A DNA stretch of 64,000 bases from an uncultured Saprospiraceae bacterium (GTDB taxonomy: Bacteria > Bacteroidota > Bacteroidia > Chitinophagales > Saprospiraceae), in assembly GCA_937959275.1 (NCBI GenBank), contig CALGLU010000006.1:62001-126000 (forward strand), written 5' to 3'. Within the stretch, counting starts at the first letter, position 1; each line of letters begins with the position of its first letter. Below, piece by piece: positions 59,949-64,000 of the stretch. The notes under the pieces are model-generated. The model did no database searches. It saw only the letters and a list, made by a program, of their open reading frames with translations, and was not told the DNA's origin. Position numbers and translations under genes: made by a program.

Positions 59949-61636
59949 AGATAGGGCAGGGAGTGATTCGATTAGTATTAATTGCAGTTGTATTTATTTT
60001 AGTAAATGCTATTGCTAACCGGTTTTATAATCACATTGATCTGACGGATGATTCTCGCTTCTCTCTGACAACGCCTACCAAAGAATTGTTGCAGAAAGTC
60101 AATGATCCGATTTATGTCAAAGTTCTGTTGGAAGGCGAATTTCCAGCTGGCTTTACGAGATTACAGCAGAGCACTCGTGATTTACTGGCTCGATATAAAA
60201 GCTACTTACCGCAACTTGTGTATGAATTTCAAAATCCTTCAAAAGGGACGGTAGACCAAATCAATGCCGTGCGCGAAGAATTACGCAAAGAAGGGATACT
60301 GCCGACGACCCTTAGATACGGAGAAGGAGATCAACTGACGAACAAACAAATTTATCCCTATGCTATATTTAGTTTGGGTTCTCGTCAGATCGTCGTTAAT
60401 CTGTTAGAAGAACAAGTGATGGGCGTTCCAGAAGAAGTGGTTCTGAATAATGCAGTAAGTTTATTAGAGTACAAATTCTCAGATGCGATCCAAAAATTGA
60501 CTTTGCAAAAGAAAGCCAATATTATTTTCACTGCTGGCAAAGGCGAATTAGAACGAGAACAAACAGCACACTTCGAGATGCAGTTGAGAGAACATTATAA
60601 TACGGGGAGAGTGAATCTGGATAGTATGTATCAGATCCCTGCTGAAATAGATGTGGTCGTAGTCGCTAAGCCGCGTGCCCCCTTTAATCAAAAGAATCAG
60701 TTCGTGTTAGATCAGTACATCATGAATGGAGGAAAGGTGATCTGGCTAATTGATAAGCTCAATGTGAATGTTGACAGTATTGCAAGAAATAATTTATACG
60801 TGCCGCCTGTCTATGAGTTTGGCTTAGAAGATCTTTGGTTTAAATATGGCTTTCGGATTCAACCCAATCTGGTCTTGGATTTACAGTCAAGTACGATTCC
60901 TCAAGTTGTTGGCATGGCTGGCGATAAGCCTCAAATGGAATTGATAAAATGGCCTTATCATGTTTTATCATTTTCACAAAGCAATCATCCTATTGCTAAA
61001 AACTTGGATCGGGTGAATTTATTTTTTCCCTCAACGATCGATACGCTTCAAACAGCAGTGCCAATCGATAAGACGATTTTACTAACCAGTTCACCTTATA
61101 CAAGATATCAATTAGCACCAGTTAGATTAAACTTTCAGATACTGCAAGAAGATTTCAAGTCAGAGTTGTTCAACAAGGCGCCGCAGAATCTGGCTGTTTT
61201 GTTGGAAGGTAATTTTGAATCTGCCTTTAAAAATAGGCTCGGTGGAGATATGCAGCAAACGCTTAATCAGATCGGTGCGCCTTTTGTAGATCGTAGTCCT
61301 TTAACACAACAGCTGGTGGTTTCAGATGGTGATATTATTAACAACGTATTAAATGTTCAAGAGCAAACGATCTTCCCATTAGGCTATAATAAGTGGGAGC
61401 GCAAAACCTATCGCGGCAATGAAGCCTTCATGCTAAATGCAGTGGAGTACTTACTAGATGATTCTAACATCCTGACAGCAAGAGCTAAGGAGGTACGTCT
61501 ACGCTTGCTTGATAAAGTCAAAGCTAAAGCTGAAAAAACGAAATGGAGATTCATTAATATTGTGTTGCCCTTGTTGCTGCTATTGAGCTTTGGATTCCTT
61601 TTTAGATTCTTGAGAAAACGAAAGTATACGATCTGA
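59945..61636 (+). CDS. gldG: Gliding-motility-associated ABC auxiliary protein GldG (set 2)
   Basis: NRFYNHIDLTDDSRFSLTTPTKELLQKVNDPIYVKVLLEGEFPAGFTRLQ...; VVVAKPRAPFNQKNQFVLDQYIMNGGKVIWLID. Confidence 0.92.
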   Translation: MKIGQGVIRLVLIAVVFILVNAIANRFYNHIDLTDDSRFSLTTPTKELLQKVNDPIYVKVLLEGEFPAGFTRLQQSTRDLLARYKSYLPQLVYEFQNPSKGTVDQINAVREELRKEGILPTTLRYGEGDQLTNKQIYPYAIFSLGSRQIVVNLLEEQVMGVPEEVVLNNAVSLLEYKFSDAIQKLTLQKKANIIFTAGKGELEREQTAHFEMQLREHYNTGRVNLDSMYQIPAEIDVVVVAKPRAPFNQKNQFVLDQYIMNGGKVIWLIDKLNVNVDSIARNNLYVPPVYEFGLEDLWFKYGFRIQPNLVLDLQSSTIPQVVGMAGDKPQMELIKWPYHVLSFSQSNHPIAKNLDRVNLFFPSTIDTLQTAVPIDKTILLTSSPYTRYQLAPVRLNFQILQEDFKSELFNKAPQNLAVLLEGNFESAFKNRLGGDMQQTLNQIGAPFVDRSPLTQQLVVSDGDIINNVLNVQEQTIFPLGYNKWERKTYRGNEAFMLNAVEYLLDDSNILTARAKEVRLRLLDKVKAKAEKTKWRFINIVLPLLLLLSFGFLFRFLRKRKYTI

Positions 61637-62610
61637 TGAAGCAATTAGGCTTATTGATAGTTGTTGTTTTAGGATTATACCTTGTGTATATTTTCTCTGC
61701 TCAGAAGTCTGATGATTCAAGCTCTAGCTTTGAGCAGTTTTATGTTGAAGACATAGCGCAAGTCCAAAAAATAGAAATTAGATCTGATCGATTAGAAACA
61801 ATGACTTTTGAAAAAAAGGGATCTGAGTGGTATTTACAACGAGGTCATCTGGCGCGAGAAAATGCAGTCAATAATCTGTTAGAAGTCATTGCCAATCTCC
61901 AAATTAAATACATACCACAAGCTGCTGCCAATAAAAATATTGAGGCAGACATGGCGTCTTTAGGGATTGATGTGGTGGTGTCTGATAAGGCAGGACATGT
62001 CTTGAAGCAATATGTCATTGGCTCTAGTGTGGCAGACGAGAGAGGCACCTACATGAAGTTGAAAGGAGCTAAGCAAGCCTATGTCACACATTTGCCTACT
62101 TTAGAGGGTAGTGTGCGAGGCCGGTTTTTAATGCGCTATGACGACTGGCGTGATCGAACCATCTTTGATGTGAATACCGATGATATTGTTTCTGTCAAGG
62201 TTCAATACCCAAGACAAGAAAGCGAGTCCTTCGAATTGAATGAAGACCGTGTTAGTTCTATGTCAATAGCTGATAAACAAGTCCATCCGACACAAAAGAT
62301 AGATCAGTATTTAAATAGTTTTACAAATATCGTGGCGGAAGCTTACGAAAATATCAACTCGAATCAAGATTCAATTAGACAGCTATTGCCTTTCTGTATC
62401 ATTAGGTTACAATTAGAATCGGAAGCTCAACAAACGATTAAATTATACCCCATTGAGAATTATATAGACCAATCCTTGGTTACTTTAGAAAATACGCCTC
62501 GCATTAACCGGTACTTTGTCGATACAAACAGGGGAGACTTTATGTTGGTGCAACAGCGGATTATTGGAAAATTATTGCGTGGTTATTCCTATTTTGCGGA
62601 TGATGAATAA
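61636..62610 (+). CDS. DUF4340-like protein (set 2)
   Basis: N-terminal TM; VQKIEIRSDRLETMTFEKKGSEWYLQRGHLARENAVNNLLEVIANLQIKYIP; same position as the 17057-17962 gene in set 1. Confidence 0.8.
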   Translation: MKQLGLLIVVVLGLYLVYIFSAQKSDDSSSSFEQFYVEDIAQVQKIEIRSDRLETMTFEKKGSEWYLQRGHLARENAVNNLLEVIANLQIKYIPQAAANKNIEADMASLGIDVVVSDKAGHVLKQYVIGSSVADERGTYMKLKGAKQAYVTHLPTLEGSVRGRFLMRYDDWRDRTIFDVNTDDIVSVKVQYPRQESESFELNEDRVSSMSIADKQVHPTQKIDQYLNSFTNIVAEAYENINSNQDSIRQLLPFCIIRLQLESEAQQTIKLYPIENYIDQSLVTLENTPRINRYFVDTNRGDFMLVQQRIIGKLLRGYSYFADDE

Positions 62611-63823
62611 AATGTATGCCTTAGTATTTCTGTTCTTTGTGCTTATTGGTACTAGTGCAACGGTCATCACTCCGCCATGGGGATTTTTTGCACACAAAGC
62701 CATTAATCGTCTAGCGGTTTTTACTTTGCCATCGGGTATGATGCCGGTCTACAAAAAGAATATTGAGCATTTGACGAGTAAAGCAACAGCACCAGACATG
62801 CGCCGGTTTGCATCTGAGAATGAGGCGATTCGTCACTATATCGATATCGATCATTGGGGGAGTACGCCCTTTGAAGATGTACCACGTCATTGGTCAGATG
62901 CTATTTTAAAATTTGCAGATTTTTACGTAGTGCAAGGTGATGACTCGACCTTGATCCGTTCCGTCAATCATGATCTATTGCCAGAAAAATTAGAACTCTT
63001 AACGGCAGAAGCAATTGATGTAGAAGGCTTAGGGGAGATTTTTGGGAAGATAGCACCCTGGCTTTTATACGAACGATCATGGCTATTCCCAGCTGATTCA
63101 ATTGCTCAGTTTGTTAATTATTCTGGAGAGTTTACTGGACTACGGATTGTAGATCGCTTTTCATCTTTTGGGATTGCCCCTTATAATTTGATACAAGCAC
63201 ATGCTCGTCTGACTAAGGCATTTGAGAACCATGATCTGAAGATGATCCTGTATTTGTCTGCGGATATCGGACACTATATGTCAGACATCCATGTACCTCT
63301 CCACACGACGGAGAACTACAATGGGCAGCTAACAAATCAAAGAGGGATTCATGCCTTTTGGGAAAGCCGACTACCCGAATTATTCGCAAATGCAGAATAT
63401 GATTTTTTTGTTGGAAAGGCTAAGTTTATCAAAGACATGAGATCCTATGTCTGGGACGTAGTTGAAGATTCGCATAGCAATGTGCAAGATGTGCTCGACA
63501 TAGAAAGAAGCTTGAGTGAGAGTTTTCCTTCTGATCTGCAATTCTGTTTTGAAGAACGCTTTGACAAGACAGTGCGGACACAATGTGAAGAGTTTTCTAG
63601 AGCCTATCATAATGAGATGGATGGGATGGTAGAAGAGCAAATGAAGAAGTCCATACTTGCTGTAGGAGAGGTATGGCTGTCAGCCTGGGCATTAGCTGGT
63701 CAGCCTGATATGACTAAAATTGCAAATGAATATCAGTTGACAAAAGAAGAGCTAGCTGAGCAAGCAGAGCTGAGACGACAGGCACAAGAAGGATCGATTT
63801 TAGGCAGAGAACACAGTAATTAG
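62600..63823 (+). CDS. Zinc-dependent phospholipase C / S1-P1 nuclease-like secreted protein
   Basis: Start chosen at [76 protein letters not shown]. Confidence 0.8.
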   Translation: MMNKMYALVFLFFVLIGTSATVITPPWGFFAHKAINRLAVFTLPSGMMPVYKKNIEHLTSKATAPDMRRFASENEAIRHYIDIDHWGSTPFEDVPRHWSDAILKFADFYVVQGDDSTLIRSVNHDLLPEKLELLTAEAIDVEGLGEIFGKIAPWLLYERSWLFPADSIAQFVNYSGEFTGLRIVDRFSSFGIAPYNLIQAHARLTKAFENHDLKMILYLSADIGHYMSDIHVPLHTTENYNGQLTNQRGIHAFWESRLPELFANAEYDFFVGKAKFIKDMRSYVWDVVEDSHSNVQDVLDIERSLSESFPSDLQFCFEERFDKTVRTQCEEFSRAYHNEMDGMVEEQMKKSILAVGEVWLSAWALAGQPDMTKIANEYQLTKEELAEQAELRRQAQEGSILGREHSN

Positions 63824-63827
63824 AGAC

Positions 63828-64000
63828 ATGAAAAATCAAGATAGAAAATCGCCAGTTGGCCTGGCCTTGAGAGGTATGGCGATGGGTATAGCAGAAGTGA
63901 TACCTGGTGTATCCGGTGGGACTATTGCGTTTATCACAGGCATATATGAGACCTTACTTAACTCGATTAAAAGTGTTAATGTCGATCTGTTGACCCTTCT
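63828..64000 (+). CDS. DUF368 family membrane protein (truncated by the window edge)
   Basis: [49 protein letters not shown]. Confidence 0.88.
   Translation, partial: MKNQDRKSPVGLALRGMAMGIAEVIPGVSGGTIAFITGIYETLLNSIKSVNVDLLTL

Overview
The window looks like chromosomal DNA of a Bacteroidota bacterium, probably Saprospiria-like. The lineage is inferred from gene content (SusC/SusD, GldF/GldG, PorE-like OmpA, fused SecDF, Gly-Cys-X C-termini) and was not tested. Gene density is normal. I saw no convincing tRNA/rRNA gene, CRISPR array, prophage or transposase. Main blocks: chromate transporter (partial); NfeD-like + flotillin pair; secreted Asp-box protein; two-component system (Y_Y_Y/HisKA_5 kinase + LytTR regulator) divergent from a secreted-protein cluster that carries paired 21-bp-spaced ACCGTTAAATAA repeats; two paralogous four-gene GldA/GldF/GldG/DUF4340-type ABC operons (17.0-21.1 kb and 58.3-62.6 kb); an amidohydrolase-like protein lacking its HxH motif; secDF; PorE-like OmpA; leuS; a LacI-regulated SusCD locus with VCBS protein, enolase-superfamily enzyme, NTF2-like/RidA fusion and creatininase-family enzyme; ftsX-DUF3098-uppP-truB block; partial DUF368 gene at the right edge. 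The best non-coding leads are a multi-hairpin candidate ncRNA at about 21300-21535, the LytTR-type direct repeats, a near-perfect LacI-type operator, and a two-copy inverted element with terminal inverted repeats next to genes encoding a shared Gly/Cys-type C-terminal domain. All family names come from reading motifs; no database search was run.
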